Assembly: GCA_002335385.1 (NCBI GenBank)
Contig: DCVK01000037.1
Span: 1 to 64,000, forward strand
From: Candidatus Aminicenantes bacterium UBA2190
GTDB lineage: Bacteria; Acidobacteriota; Aminicenantia; UBA2199
Direction: 5' to 3'
Length of the DNA stretch: 64,000 bases
Of this stretch, positions 34,503-43,184 are shown in pieces (position 1 is the stretch's first letter; every line of letters starts with the position of its first letter). The notes below the pieces were generated by a model. It had not been told where the DNA came from. It saw nothing but the letters and a program-made list of their open reading frames with translations, and did not search any database. The translations under genes were made by a program, and so were the position numbers.

Positions 34503-35222
34503 TCAAAGACCCGGTGGGCGCAGGGCGGGGAAGCGGCGGCGCAGCCAGGGGTCGCCCAGGGTGAAGAGCATGAAAGTGACGGCATAGGCGCCGATGACGT
34601 CGACGGTGTAGTGCAGGTGGGAGAAGAACACCACCAGCAGCGAGGACAGATGCAGGGCCAGGAAGACGCGGGCCGGCTTGCGACCCAGTTGCCGCCCGAA
34701 CAGGAACAGCAGGAAGGTCGTGGCGACGTGCCCGGAGAAGAACATGTCCTTGGTCAGATAGACGCCGGCACTGTCTCCCACCAGGGCCCGCCAGGGATTC
34801 ACCAGCTTCCACCAGGTGGGCCAGAAGTCGAAGGGGCGCAGGGCGTTGACATCGGCCCCGTAAGGGGGGCCCAGGCCGGTCAGGGGGATCATCAGTCCGC
34901 GAGTCAGGGAGACGGCGCCGTCGATGAGGATGAAACGGGCGAAGAGCCCATGGTCGCGCCAGAGCAGGTATAGGGCGGGGGGAAAATAGCAGGCGATCCA
35001 GAGATAGTAGTTGACGTGAGCCAGCCAGTCCAGGCGCGGAATGATCGCCAGCAGCAGATCGGGGACGGTCGGCGCCGGCCGCAGTTCGTTGAGCAGGACC
35101 GGGATCAGCATCAGGCTGTGGCACAGGTAGCGGAACACGATGGCGGCGCAGAGGCAGGCGAAAAAGACGTTCCAGGGATAGCCCGGCCGGCCGGGGCGCA
35201 GGCGGAGTGGGAGCGGGTCCAT
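34503..35222 (-). CDS. PAP2 / sphingomyelin-synthase-like membrane phosphotransferase
   Basis: The 239-residue product has about six transmembrane helices. The C-terminal motifs FFSGHVATTFLL and HLHYTVDVIGAY are those of the sphingomyelin-synthase/PAP2_C group, in which two His and an Asp form the catalytic triad for transfer or hydrolysis of phosphate head groups on lipids. It is closer to sphingomyelin/ceramide-phosphotransferases than to simple PAP2 phosphatases because of the H-x-H-Y-T-V-D pattern. ATG 35222 is chosen because the upstream ATG (35240) lies inside the promoter spacer. The message would be almost leaderless. Confidence 0.75.
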   Translation of the reverse strand: MDPLPLRLRPGRPGYPWNVFFACLCAAIVFRYLCHSLMLIPVLLNELRPAPTVPDLLLAIIPRLDWLAHVNYYLWIACYFPPALYLLWRDHGLFARFILIDGAVSLTRGLMIPLTGLGPPYGADVNALRPFDFWPTWWKLVNPWRALVGDSAGVYLTKDMFFSGHVATTFLLFLFGRQLGRKPARVFLALHLSSLLVVFFSHLHYTVDVIGAYAVTFMLFTLGDPWLRRRFPALRPPGL

Positions 35223-35230
35223 GTCAAGGA

Positions 35231-35259
35231 CTAGTACCATGCCGGCGCGGGGCTGTCAA
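35231..35259 (-). promoter_or_regulatory. Sigma-70-type promoter of the PAP2-like gene
   Basis: TTGACA (35259-35254), 17 bp, TACTAG (35236-35231). Transcription would begin near 35224, two bases before the chosen ATG. It stands back-to-back with the tetR promoter. Confidence 0.55.
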
Positions 35260-35281
35260 CCTGAAAAAATTTCGCTGGGTG

Positions 35282-35310
35282 TTGACAGGCGGCAGTTATT
35301 ATACTAAAAT
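35282..35310 (+). promoter_or_regulatory. Sigma-70-type promoter of the tetR-hcp operon
   Basis: TTGACA (35282-35287), 17 bp, TAAAAT (35305-35310). Transcription would begin near 35317, inside the palindrome described next. Confidence 0.8.
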
Positions 35311-35316
35311 GGTTAT

Positions 35317-35336
35317 GTTAGTTTGCATTAACTTAC
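35317..35336. promoter_or_regulatory. Putative TetR operator
   Basis: Imperfect palindrome GTnAGTTnnGCnnAACTnAC centred about 10 bp after the predicted start of transcription and just before the ribosome site. Size and symmetry fit TetR-family operators, so the regulator probably represses its own operon. Confidence 0.55.
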
Positions 35337-35348
35337 AAGGAGGCGGGC

Positions 35349-35948
35349 ATGAAGGAGATCACGGGCCGGCAGCGGCAGATCATCGCGGCCGCGCTGGAGA
35401 TCGTCGCCGAGCGCGGGCCCGAGGCACTGACCATCAAGGGCATCGCCGGTCGCGTGGGCTTCAGCGACGCCGCTGTCTACCGCCACTTCCGCAGCAAGTC
35501 GGAGATCCTGAGCACCGTCGTCGACCTGTTCGCCGCCGGCTCGGAGCGGCTGCTGGCCGAGATCCGGGGCTGCGGCTGCTCCGGCCTGGAGAAGGTCAAG
35601 CTGTTCTTCCTCGACCGCTGCCGGGTTTTCGCCTCGGACCGCGCCATGGCCACGGTCATGTTCGCCGAGAGCCTGTTCCAGCACGACCCGGCCCTGGCCG
35701 CCAGGATCCACCAGGTGCTGCAGGGCCACCGCCGCCTGCTGCTGGAGACCCTGCGCGCCGGCCAGCGCCAGGGGACGATCCGCCGGCTGCCGCCCGAGCA
35801 CCTGTTCACCATGATCATGGGCGCGCTGCGCCTGCTGGTCCTGCAGTGGCACATCGGCGGCCGGGCCTTCGACCTGATGCGTTCCGGAGGGAAGCTGTGG
35901 GGCTCTCTGGAAACGGCGATCGCCATGCCAGGGAGCAAGACAAAATGA
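35349..35948 (+). CDS. TetR-family transcriptional regulator
   Basis: The 199-residue product has an N-terminal TetR helix-turn-helix (about 8-55, with IKGIAGRVGFSDAAVYRHFRSK as the recognition region) and an all-alpha C-terminal ligand domain. It is first in an operon with a ferredoxin-like protein (4-nt ATGA overlap), Hcp and a cupin, so its signal is likely linked to nitrosative stress or redox state. A palindrome overlaps its own leader. AAGGAGG precedes the ATG. The inducer is unknown. Confidence 0.9.
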   Translation: MKEITGRQRQIIAAALEIVAERGPEALTIKGIAGRVGFSDAAVYRHFRSKSEILSTVVDLFAAGSERLLAEIRGCGCSGLEKVKLFFLDRCRVFASDRAMATVMFAESLFQHDPALAARIHQVLQGHRRLLLETLRAGQRQGTIRRLPPEHLFTMIMGALRLLVLQWHIGGRAFDLMRSGGKLWGSLETAIAMPGSKTK

Positions 35949-36799
35949 AGAGAAGGATCATCCGCATCGACCAGGACCTGTGCAACGGCTGCGGCCAGTG
36001 CCTGCCCAACTGCCCCGAAGGGGCGCTGCAGCTCATCGACAACAAGGCGCGGCTGGTCTCCGACCTGTTCTGCGACGGGCTGGGCGCCTGCATCGGCAAC
36101 TGCCCGCTCGGCGCCATCCGCGTCGAGGAACGCGAGGCGGAGCCGTACGACGAGCGTCGGGTCATGGAGAACATCGTGACCCAGGGCGCGAACGTCATCC
36201 GCGCCCACCTCGAGCATCTGGCCGCCCATGACGAACTGGGCTACCTGGAGGAGGCGCGGCGCTTCCTGCGCGAGAAGGGCCTGCCGCTTCCTGCAGCCGA
36301 GCCGGTGATTGCCGCGGCCGCGCAGGAGGAGCCCCCGACCTGCCCCGGTTCGCGCCTGCCTGACCGGCGCTTTCCGGAGCCGGCTTCCCCGCCCGCGGCC
36401 CCTTCTGCGCCCGGGGCCGCCCCTTCGCAACTGCGCACCTGGCCGGTACAGCTGCAGCTGCTCAACCCGCAGGCGTCGTTCTTCGACAACGCCGACCTGC
36501 TGATCGCCGCCGACTGCGTCCCTTTCGCCCACGCCCCGTTCCACGAGGATTTCGTCAAGGGCAAGATCCCCGTCATTTTCTGCCCCAAACTCGACCAGGC
36601 CAACGACCAGTACCTGGAAAAGCTGACCGCCATCCTCAACCTGCACAGCGTGCGCTCGCTGCATGTGGTGCACATGGAGGTTCCCTGCTGCTCGGGCACC
36701 ACGGCCCTCGTACGCCAGGCGCTCGCCCGCTCGGGAAAAACGATCCCGGTGCACGACTATACGATCTCGATCCAAGGCCAGCTGCTTGCCGTGAAATAA
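35945..36799 (+). CDS. 2x[4Fe-4S] ferredoxin-type protein with extra C-terminal domain
   Basis: In this 284-residue protein the N-terminal part (about 5-60) has two cluster motifs, CNGCGQCLPNCPEGA and CDGLGACIGNCPLGA. A Pro/Ala-rich linker (about 120-165) joins it to a C-terminal domain of about 115 residues with CVPFAH, FCPKLD and a CC pair in EVPCCSGTTA. Such proteins sit beside hcp in many anaerobes and probably deliver electrons to it, although the biochemical proof is limited. The C-terminal Cys residues could bind a further metal or cluster. It is coupled to tetR by ATGA and is followed by hcp after 15 nt. Confidence 0.87.
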   Translation: MKRRIIRIDQDLCNGCGQCLPNCPEGALQLIDNKARLVSDLFCDGLGACIGNCPLGAIRVEEREAEPYDERRVMENIVTQGANVIRAHLEHLAAHDELGYLEEARRFLREKGLPLPAAEPVIAAAAQEEPPTCPGSRLPDRRFPEPASPPAAPSAPGAAPSQLRTWPVQLQLLNPQASFFDNADLLIAADCVPFAHAPFHEDFVKGKIPVIFCPKLDQANDQYLEKLTAILNLHSVRSLHVVHMEVPCCSGTTALVRQALARSGKTIPVHDYTISIQGQLLAVK

Positions 36800-36814
36800 T
36801 CCAAGGAGACCACC

Positions 36815-38479
36815 ATGAACATGTTCTGCTACCAGTGCGAACAGACCAGCAACGCCACCGCCTGCACCCGCTTCGGCGTCTGCGGCAAGGGCCCCGAGGT
36901 ATCGCTGCTCCAGGACCTGCTGCTGCATCAGCTGAAGGGGATCGGCTGGCTGGGCCAGCGCCTGCGCGGGCTCGGGCACGTCGACCCCGGCGCCGACCGC
37001 TTCGTCATCGAGGCCCTCTTCACCACCGTGACCAACGTCGACTTCGATCCCCAGCGCCTGAAGGGCCTGATCGACCAGGCCGGCAGGCTCAAGGAGACCC
37101 TCAAGAAGGAATTCCTGGACCTGTATCAAAAGAGGAACGGCAGCCCGTTCGCCGCCCGGATCCCCGAGGCCGCGGCCTTCATTCCCGCCGGCACCATGGA
37201 GGGGCTGCTGAAGCAGGGCGGCGCCGCCGGCATCATGGCCAACCCGCAGCTCAACCCCGACATCCGCAGCCTGCGCGAACTGCTGGCATACGGGCTCAAG
37301 GGCATGGCCGCCTACGCCGACCATGCCGCCATCCTCGGCGAGAGCGACGAGGCGGTCAACGCCTTCTTCCACAAGGCCCTGGCGGCGCTGGTCGACGACA
37401 CGCTGGACATGAACGCCCTGTTCGAGCTGAATCTGGAACTGGGGCGGGTGAACCTGCGCTGCATGGAGATCCTGGACAAGGGGCACACGGGGCGCTTCGG
37501 CCATCCCCGACCCACGCCCGTAGCGCTGGGCGCTCGCCGCGGGCCGGCCATCCTGGTCTCGGGTCACGACCTGCTGGACCTCTACGAGTTGCTGCAGCAG
37601 ACCGCGGGACGGGGCATTCAGGTCTATACCCACGGCGAAATGATCCCGGCCCACGGCTACCCGGGGTTGAAGAAATTCCCCCACCTGGCGGGCAACTACG
37701 GCGGCGCCTGGCAGGATCAGCAGAAGGAGTTCGAGCGCTTCCCCGGCCCCATCCTGATGACCACCAACTGCATCCAGAAGCCCAAGCCCTCCTATATGGA
37801 CCGCATCTTCACCAGCGGCCTGGTGGCCTGGCCCGGCGTCGGCCATATCCCCGACCGCCGCGACTTCTCGCTGCTGATCGACAAGGCGCTCGCCATGGGC
37901 GGCTTCGCCGCCGACGAGCCGGGCCCCAGCATCACCGTCGGCTTCGGCCACCAGGCCGTGCTCGGTGCCGGCGAACAGGTCGTCACCGCGGTCAAGGCTG
38001 GACAGATCCGGCACTTCTTCCTGATCGGCGGCTGCGATGGCGCCAAGAGCGGCCGGAATTACTATACCGAGTTCGCCGAAAAGGTCCCGGCCGACTGCGT
38101 CATCCTCACCCTGGCCTGCGGCAAGTACCGCTTCAACAAGCTGAATTTCGGCACCGTGGCCGGCCTGCCGCGACTGATGGATGTCGGCCAGTGCAACGAC
38201 GCCTATTCGGCCATCCAGATCGCCCTGGCCCTTTCCAAAGCCTTCGGGGTAAGCGTCAACGAGCTGCCGCTGTCGCTGGTCCTCTCCTGGTACGAGCAGA
38301 AGGCGGTCATCGTGCTGCTCACCCTGCTGGCGCTGGGCATGCGCCACATCCGCCTGGGGCCGACACTGCCGGCTTTCATCACGCCCAATGTCCTGAAGGT
38401 CCTGGTCGAAAAGTTCGCCCTCAAGCCCATCGGCACGGCCGACGAGGATATCCGCTTGTGCCTGCAGGGTGAAAAATAA
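36815..38479 (+). CDS. hcp: Hydroxylamine reductase / hybrid-cluster protein
   Basis: The 554-residue length is typical. The N-terminal cluster motif C-x2-C-x8-C-x5-C (from CYQC to GVCGK) is that of a class I Hcp as in strict anaerobes. Later motifs bind the hybrid Fe-S-O cluster, for example GHDLLDLYELLQQT, THGEMIPAHGYP, TNCIQ, GGCDGAKSGRNYYTE and LACGKYRFN. Hcp reduces hydroxylamine and NO and protects anaerobes from nitrosative stress. AAGGAG lies just upstream. It is the core of the TetR - ferredoxin - Hcp - cupin operon. Confidence 0.96.
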   Translation: MNMFCYQCEQTSNATACTRFGVCGKGPEVSLLQDLLLHQLKGIGWLGQRLRGLGHVDPGADRFVIEALFTTVTNVDFDPQRLKGLIDQAGRLKETLKKEFLDLYQKRNGSPFAARIPEAAAFIPAGTMEGLLKQGGAAGIMANPQLNPDIRSLRELLAYGLKGMAAYADHAAILGESDEAVNAFFHKALAALVDDTLDMNALFELNLELGRVNLRCMEILDKGHTGRFGHPRPTPVALGARRGPAILVSGHDLLDLYELLQQTAGRGIQVYTHGEMIPAHGYPGLKKFPHLAGNYGGAWQDQQKEFERFPGPILMTTNCIQKPKPSYMDRIFTSGLVAWPGVGHIPDRRDFSLLIDKALAMGGFAADEPGPSITVGFGHQAVLGAGEQVVTAVKAGQIRHFFLIGGCDGAKSGRNYYTEFAEKVPADCVILTLACGKYRFNKLNFGTVAGLPRLMDVGQCNDAYSAIQIALALSKAFGVSVNELPLSLVLSWYEQKAVIVLLTLLALGMRHIRLGPTLPAFITPNVLKVLVEKFALKPIGTADEDIRLCLQGEK

Positions 38480-38491
38480 AAGGAGAAAGCC

Positions 38492-38809
38492 ATGGTGGAA
38501 ATACTGAACGTGAAAGAGCTGGTGGCCTACCAGAATGGGGCCGTCGTCAGCAAGACCCTGGTCGAGAAAGAGACCGGCACGGTCACGCTGTTCGCCTTCG
38601 ACGAAGGGCAGGCGCTGAGCGAGCACACGGCGCCGTTCGACGCCCTGGTCCAGGTCACCGACGGCGAGGCCGAGATCCGCATCGCCGGCGAGCCCCACCG
38701 GGTCGCTGCCGGCGAAATGATCATCATGCCGGCGAACCAGTCCCACGCGCTCAAGGCGCTCACCCCCTTCAAGATGATGCTGACCATGATCCGCGCCAAA
38801 AACAGGTGA
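38492..38809 (+). CDS. Small cupin-domain protein
   Basis: The 105-residue protein is a single beta-barrel cupin with motif 1 around EHTAPFDALVQVTDGEAEI and motif 2 around GEMIIMPANQSHAL. One His in motif 1 and one in motif 2 could hold a metal. Cupins of this kind commonly follow hcp in anaerobes, and the 12-nt spacing shows co-transcription. The precise role is not known; stress sensing or hcp support is inferred. Confidence 0.85.
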   Translation: MVEILNVKELVAYQNGAVVSKTLVEKETGTVTLFAFDEGQALSEHTAPFDALVQVTDGEAEIRIAGEPHRVAAGEMIIMPANQSHALKALTPFKMMLTMIRAKNR

Positions 38810-38861
38810 ACGAATAAAGTCCGGCAAATGCCCGATAGCAAATGTTTTTTCGGCCCCGCCC

Positions 38862-38890
38862 TTGCAAAGGCCGGGAATTGAAATTATAAT
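38862..38890 (+). promoter_or_regulatory. Strong sigma-70-type promoter of nifS-nifU
   Basis: TTGCAA, 17 bp, TATAAT. Predicted start near 38897. It shows that nifSU can be transcribed apart from the hcp operon. Confidence 0.8.
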
Positions 38891-38913
38891 GGACAGGATG
38901 AACGGAGCACGCC

Positions 38914-40125
38914 ATGGATAGGATCTACCTGGACAACAACGCCACCACCATCGTCGACCCGCGGGTCAAGGAGGCGATGGAGCCCTACTTTTGCCAGCTA
39001 TACGGCAATCCCAACTCCCTGCATGCCTTCGGCACCGAGGTCCATCCCGCCATGCGCCTGGCCATGGACCGCCTGTACGCCGGCATCGGCGCCGGCGACG
39101 AGGACGACATCATCGTCAACAGCTGCGCCTGCGAGGGCAACAACCACGTGCTCAAGGGCGTCTGGTTCGACCTGCTGCGCAGCGGCGCCAGGAACGAGAT
39201 CCTGACCACCCCGGTGGAGCACCCCTGCGTGCGCAACGCCTGCGCCTTCCTGCAGGAGCTCGGAGCCAAGGTCACGACCATGCCGCTGAACGCCGACGGC
39301 ATCGTTGATGCCGCGACGCTGCGCCGCCACATCCATCCCGAGCGCACCGCCCTGGTCTCGGTGATGTGGGCCAACAACGAGACCGGCCTGATCTTTCCCG
39401 TGCGCGAGCTGGCCGAGGTCTGCCGCGAGAACGGCGTTCTCTTCCATACCGACGCCGTGCAGGCCGTCGGCAAGGTCGCGATCGACATGCGCCAGGTGGC
39501 GGCGGATTTCCTCACCTTCAGCGCCCACAAGTTCCACGGGCCCAAGGGCATCGGCGGCCTCTTCATCCGCAAGGGGCGCAAGCTGACGCCGCTGCTTCAC
39601 GGCGGCGAGCAGATGGGCGGCCGGCGCGCCGGCACTGTCAATGTGCCCTATCTGGTCGGCATGGGGCTGGCCATGGAGATGGCCGTCGACAACCTGGCCT
39701 ACGAGGAGAGCGTCGTGCGCCCCCTGCGCGACCGGCTTGAGGACGCCATCCTGGCCATCCCCGACACCCTGGTGCTGGGCCGGCGCGGGCTGCGCACGCC
39801 GAACACCATTCTGGCCAGCTTCCGCGGCATTGAGGGCGAGGCCATGATCTGGGACCTCAACGCCGGCGGCGTGGCCGCTTCCACCGGCAGCGCCTGTGCC
39901 TCCGAGTCGCTGGAGCCCAATCCGGTTTTCGTGGCCATGGCCCTCGGCGACGAGCTGGCCCACACCAGCATCCGCTTCAGCCTGTCGCGCTTCACCACGG
40001 CCGGGGAGATCGAGCGCACCGCCCAGGTGGTCCGCCGCTCGGCGGAGAGGCTGCGCGCCATCTCCTCATCGTACGGTGACGGGCCGGGCGCGGGGACGAC
40101 GGCAAAAGACGGAGGAGGCGACTGA
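38914..40125 (+). CDS. nifS: Cysteine desulfurase (NifS/IscS type)
   Basis: The 403-residue PLP enzyme opens with YLDNNATT. The PLP lysine lies in SAHKFHGPKGIGG, and the sulfur-carrying Cys in STGSACASESLEP. It releases sulfur from cysteine for Fe-S clusters and passes persulfide to the scaffold encoded next. nifU starts 1 nt after its stop. Its place right after the Fe-S-rich hcp operon is sensible, since both Hcp and the ferredoxin need clusters. NifS naming rests on the NifU-type partner; no nitrogenase genes are in the window. Confidence 0.94.
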   Translation: MDRIYLDNNATTIVDPRVKEAMEPYFCQLYGNPNSLHAFGTEVHPAMRLAMDRLYAGIGAGDEDDIIVNSCACEGNNHVLKGVWFDLLRSGARNEILTTPVEHPCVRNACAFLQELGAKVTTMPLNADGIVDAATLRRHIHPERTALVSVMWANNETGLIFPVRELAEVCRENGVLFHTDAVQAVGKVAIDMRQVAADFLTFSAHKFHGPKGIGGLFIRKGRKLTPLLHGGEQMGGRRAGTVNVPYLVGMGLAMEMAVDNLAYEESVVRPLRDRLEDAILAIPDTLVLGRRGLRTPNTILASFRGIEGEAMIWDLNAGGVAASTGSACASESLEPNPVFVAMALGDELAHTSIRFSLSRFTTAGEIERTAQVVRRSAERLRAISSSYGDGPGAGTTAKDGGGD

Positions 40126-40126
40126 A

Positions 40127-41092
40127 ATGGCAAAGAACGACCTGATCGGCGGTTCCCTTTGGGAACAGTACTCGGCCAAGGTCAGCGAGCGCATGAACAA
40201 CCCCCGCCACCGCGGCGAGATCAGCGAAGCCGAGGCCGCCGCCCTGGGCGCGCGCCTGGTCGTGGCCGACTGGGGCGCCGAATCGTGCGGCGACGCCGTG
40301 CGCCTGTATTGGGCCGTCGATCCCAGGAGCGACCGCATCCTGGCCGCGAAGTTCAAGAGTTTCGGCTGCGGCACGGCCATCGCCTCCTCGGACGTGATGG
40401 CCGAGCTGAGCGTGGGCAAGACGGTCGACGAGGCCATGAAAATCACCAACATCCAGGTGGAGGAGGCGCTGCGCGACGACGCCGGCACCCCGGCCATCCC
40501 GCCGCAGAAAATGCACTGCAGCGTCATGGCCTACGACGTGATCAAGAAGGCGGCCTCCATCTACAAGGGGGTCGACATGGCCAGCCTGGCCGAGGAAGAT
40601 ATCGTCTGCGAGTGCGCCCGCGTCAGCCTGCGCACCATCCAGGACGTCATCCGCATCAACGACCTGAAGACGGTCGAGGAGATCACCCAGTACACCAAGG
40701 CCGGCGCTTTCTGCAAGTCGTGCATCCGTCCGGGCGGCCACGAGCAGCGCCGGCACTACCTGGTGGATATCCTGCGCGACACGCGGGCCGCGATGGACAA
40801 AGAAAAGCTCACGCTGCAGGCCGATGTCGGCGACTTCGCCTCCATGAACCTCATCCGCAAGCACCGGGCCATCGAGAAAACGCTCGACGAGAAGGTCCGG
40901 CCCATGCTGGCCGCCGACGGCGGCAGCCTGGAGGTGGTCGACATCAGGGAATCCCAGGGAACGGTCAGCGTCTACATTCGCTATCTGGGCGCCTGCCGCG
41001 GCTGCATCAGCAGCACCAAAGGCACCCTGCAGTTCATCGACGGCCTGCTGCGCCGGGAATTGTCCGACACCATCCGCGTCATCACGCTGTAG
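40127..41092 (+). CDS. nifU: Fe-S scaffold NifU (three-domain)
   Basis: The 321-residue product has the full NifU layout. An IscU-like domain (about 1-135) carries three Cys (ESCGDA, FGCGTA, MHCSVM). A central BFD-like [2Fe-2S] domain has C-E-C and C-x2-C (VCECARVS ... FCKSC). The C-terminal Nfu domain has C-x2-C (GACRGCISS). It assembles clusters from NifS-derived sulfur. The start is fixed by GGAGGCG before ATG 40127; a longer open frame upstream overlaps nifS and is not real. Confidence 0.94.
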   Translation: MAKNDLIGGSLWEQYSAKVSERMNNPRHRGEISEAEAAALGARLVVADWGAESCGDAVRLYWAVDPRSDRILAAKFKSFGCGTAIASSDVMAELSVGKTVDEAMKITNIQVEEALRDDAGTPAIPPQKMHCSVMAYDVIKKAASIYKGVDMASLAEEDIVCECARVSLRTIQDVIRINDLKTVEEITQYTKAGAFCKSCIRPGGHEQRRHYLVDILRDTRAAMDKEKLTLQADVGDFASMNLIRKHRAIEKTLDEKVRPMLAADGGSLEVVDIRESQGTVSVYIRYLGACRGCISSTKGTLQFIDGLLRRELSDTIRVITL

Positions 41093-41188
41093 CCCGCCAT
41101 GCCGAGGTGCGACCGGCGGAGACCCCGCGCCCGGGATGCAGGGAAACGCGAGCAACAGAAGGTCTGCAGCCGTCAGAGGAGGCACGCC

Positions 41189-42808
41189 ATGAAACGGTAC
41201 CCGATCCTTTTCCTTTCCCTGGCATTACTCGCGGCAGGCACCGGCGCCGCAACCGGCGGCGACAGTCTCCAGAAGCGCTGTGACCGACTCGGCAAGGGCC
41301 AGCTGCAGAGCGTGATCGAGTTCCTCAGCGCCGACGCCCTGGAGGGGCGTGCCCCCGGCACCCGCGGCGGCGAACTGGCGGAAAACTACCTGCACGCCCT
41401 GTTCAAGGAATTCGGGCTGCAGAGCCGCTTCCAGCCCTTCACCTTGCACGGCTTCCGGCTCGAGGCGCTGAGGGCTTCAGCCGGCGGGCGCCACCTGGCG
41501 TTCGGCGAGGAGATCGTCGGCAGCCATGTCCGCCCGGACAGGGAGTTCTGCCTGGAAGGCGACGCCGTGTTCGTCGGTTTCGGCATCCGCACGACCCTCT
41601 GGAAGTGGGACGACTACAAGAAGGCCGACCTGCGCGGCAAGGTGCTCGTGGTGCGCGTCAACGACCCGGGTCAGTTCGCGCCCGGCATTTTCGACGGCAA
41701 CGCCCTGACCTATTTCGGCCGCTGGACCTGCAAGATCGCGGAGGCTGCCCGCGCCGGCGCCAGGGCCATCCTGCTCATCCATACCACTCCCAGCGCCGGC
41801 TACGACTGGAACGTCGTGCGCAACTCCTGGTCGGGAGAGGAGCTGTACCTGCCCGCCGACCTGGACAACGGCCTGGAGTTCCGCGGCTGGGTCCGCGAGG
41901 AAAGCCTGCGCTCGCTCCTGGCCGCACGCCGCCTCGACCTGGACCGCCTGTACGCAAGGTCCCTGCGCCGTGATTTCCGCCCCGTCGACCTGGGATTCAA
42001 GGTGCGCATCTCCGGCCGCAACGCCTTCCGCACGCTGGCGGCGCGCAACGTCATCGCCGAGCTCCCCGGCCGCTCGGGCAAAAGCATCGTCGTCAGCGCC
42101 CATATCGACCATTTGGGGCGCGACGAACGCAGAGCGGGAGACCAGATCTTCAATGGCGCCATCGACAACGGCGCGGCCGTGGCGGCCATGGCCATGGTGG
42201 CCAAGGTCTACGCCGAGGCCGGGCGCGAGCTTCATTACGGCCTGACCTTCCTGGCCTGCCAGGCCGAGGAGGCGGGACTGCTGGGGGCCAAATACTTCGT
42301 CTCCCGGGCCGACCGCCGGACGATCGTGACCAACATCAATTTCGAGTCCACGCCGGTCTGGGAAGAGAGCCCGGACATGTTCGCCGAGGGGGCGCAATAC
42401 TCGACCCTGGAAGGGATGCTGCGCCAGGTGGCCGCCGCCCAGGGGCTGAACTACGCGCCGTTCTCCATGTCCGACCAGGGGCTGTTCTTCCGTTCCGACC
42501 AGTTCCCTTTCGCCCAGGCCGGCATCCCGGCAACCTGGCTCTCGGCGGGAGAAAAGACCGCCAGCGGGCGCAACCGCCTTGCCGAGTTCTTCCAGGGCGG
42601 CGCCTACCACACCGTCGACGACGAATTCGACCCCGCCTGGGAACTGCAGGGGCTGCGGCAGACGGTCAAGCTGGCCGTGGGCCTGATCGAGCACCTGCAA
42701 AAGACCCGCGCCGTCCCCCTGTGGAAGGGCCGCCCGCCCTTCCCGCTGACCGGCGGTCCGCTGCCGGGCGAGGTTGACTCCGGACGCGATTTATGGTATA
42801 AAAAGTGA
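41189..42808 (+). CDS. M28-family zinc aminopeptidase, exported
   Basis: The 539-residue product has a signal peptide (to about GAATGG), a PA-like inserted domain (about 115-260) and a C-terminal M28 domain. The co-catalytic zinc residues are visible in SAHIDHLG, FNGAIDNGAA and CQAEEAGLLGAKY. The product should remove N-terminal residues from peptides in the periplasm or outside the cell. AGAGGAGG precedes ATG 41189, which directly starts the signal peptide, so an in-frame ATG 90 nt earlier is rejected. The rplU promoter lies in its last codons. Confidence 0.88.
   Translation: MKRYPILFLSLALLAAGTGAATGGDSLQKRCDRLGKGQLQSVIEFLSADALEGRAPGTRGGELAENYLHALFKEFGLQSRFQPFTLHGFRLEALRASAGGRHLAFGEEIVGSHVRPDREFCLEGDAVFVGFGIRTTLWKWDDYKKADLRGKVLVVRVNDPGQFAPGIFDGNALTYFGRWTCKIAEAARAGARAILLIHTTPSAGYDWNVVRNSWSGEELYLPADLDNGLEFRGWVREESLRSLLAARRLDLDRLYARSLRRDFRPVDLGFKVRISGRNAFRTLAARNVIAELPGRSGKSIVVSAHIDHLGRDERRAGDQIFNGAIDNGAAVAAMAMVAKVYAEAGRELHYGLTFLACQAEEAGLLGAKYFVSRADRRTIVTNINFESTPVWEESPDMFAEGAQYSTLEGMLRQVAAAQGLNYAPFSMSDQGLFFRSDQFPFAQAGIPATWLSAGEKTASGRNRLAEFFQGGAYHTVDDEFDPAWELQGLRQTVKLAVGLIEHLQKTRAVPLWKGRPPFPLTGGPLPGEVDSGRDLWYKK
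42774..42802 (+). promoter_or_regulatory. Sigma-70-type promoter of the rplU operon
   Basis: TTGACT, 17 bp, TATAAA, inside the 3' end of the M28 peptidase gene. Transcription would begin near 42809, followed by AAGGAG at 42818. Confidence 0.75.
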
Positions 42809-42830
42809 CATCCAACCAAGGAGTATGACC

Positions 42831-43184
42831 ATGTTTGCCATATTGGAAACCGGCGGAAAGCAGTATAAAGTGGCCGAAGGCGATATACTGGAGATCGAGC
42901 TGCTGCCCGCGGAGCTCGTAAAAAAGGATACGGCCAGCCTGAATACGGTGCTGCTGGTCCAGGGCGATAAGGACGTGCTCATCGGCGACCCCTACGTCAA
43001 GAACGCCAAGGTCAAAGCCAAGGTCCTCGGCGAGATCAAGGACGAGAAGATCCGCATATTCAAGTACAAGCCCAAGAAGGGCTACCAGAAGTCCCAGGGC
43101 CACCGGCAGAAGCTGCACCGCATCCAGATTGAAAAGATCGAGATCAAGTCAAGCGCCAAGGCCAAGGAAAAGGAGACGGAATAA
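42831..43184 (+). CDS. rplU: 50S ribosomal protein L21
   Basis: The 117-residue product begins MFAILETGGKQYKVAEGD and ends in the basic GYQKSQGHRQ region typical of L21. ATG 42831 is preferred over 42825 because AAGGAG then lies 7 nt away instead of 1. The stop overlaps the rpmA start (TAATG). It is first of the rplU-rpmA-obgE-nadD-rsfS operon. Confidence 0.97.
   Translation: MFAILETGGKQYKVAEGDILEIELLPAELVKKDTASLNTVLLVQGDKDVLIGDPYVKNAKVKAKVLGEIKDEKIRIFKYKPKKGYQKSQGHRQKLHRIQIEKIEIKSSAKAKEKETE

Noticed and set aside
38914..41092. Part of a nitrogen-fixation cluster
   Set aside because: NifS/NifU-type proteins are general Fe-S machinery in anaerobes, and no nifH, nifD, nifK or nifB is present.
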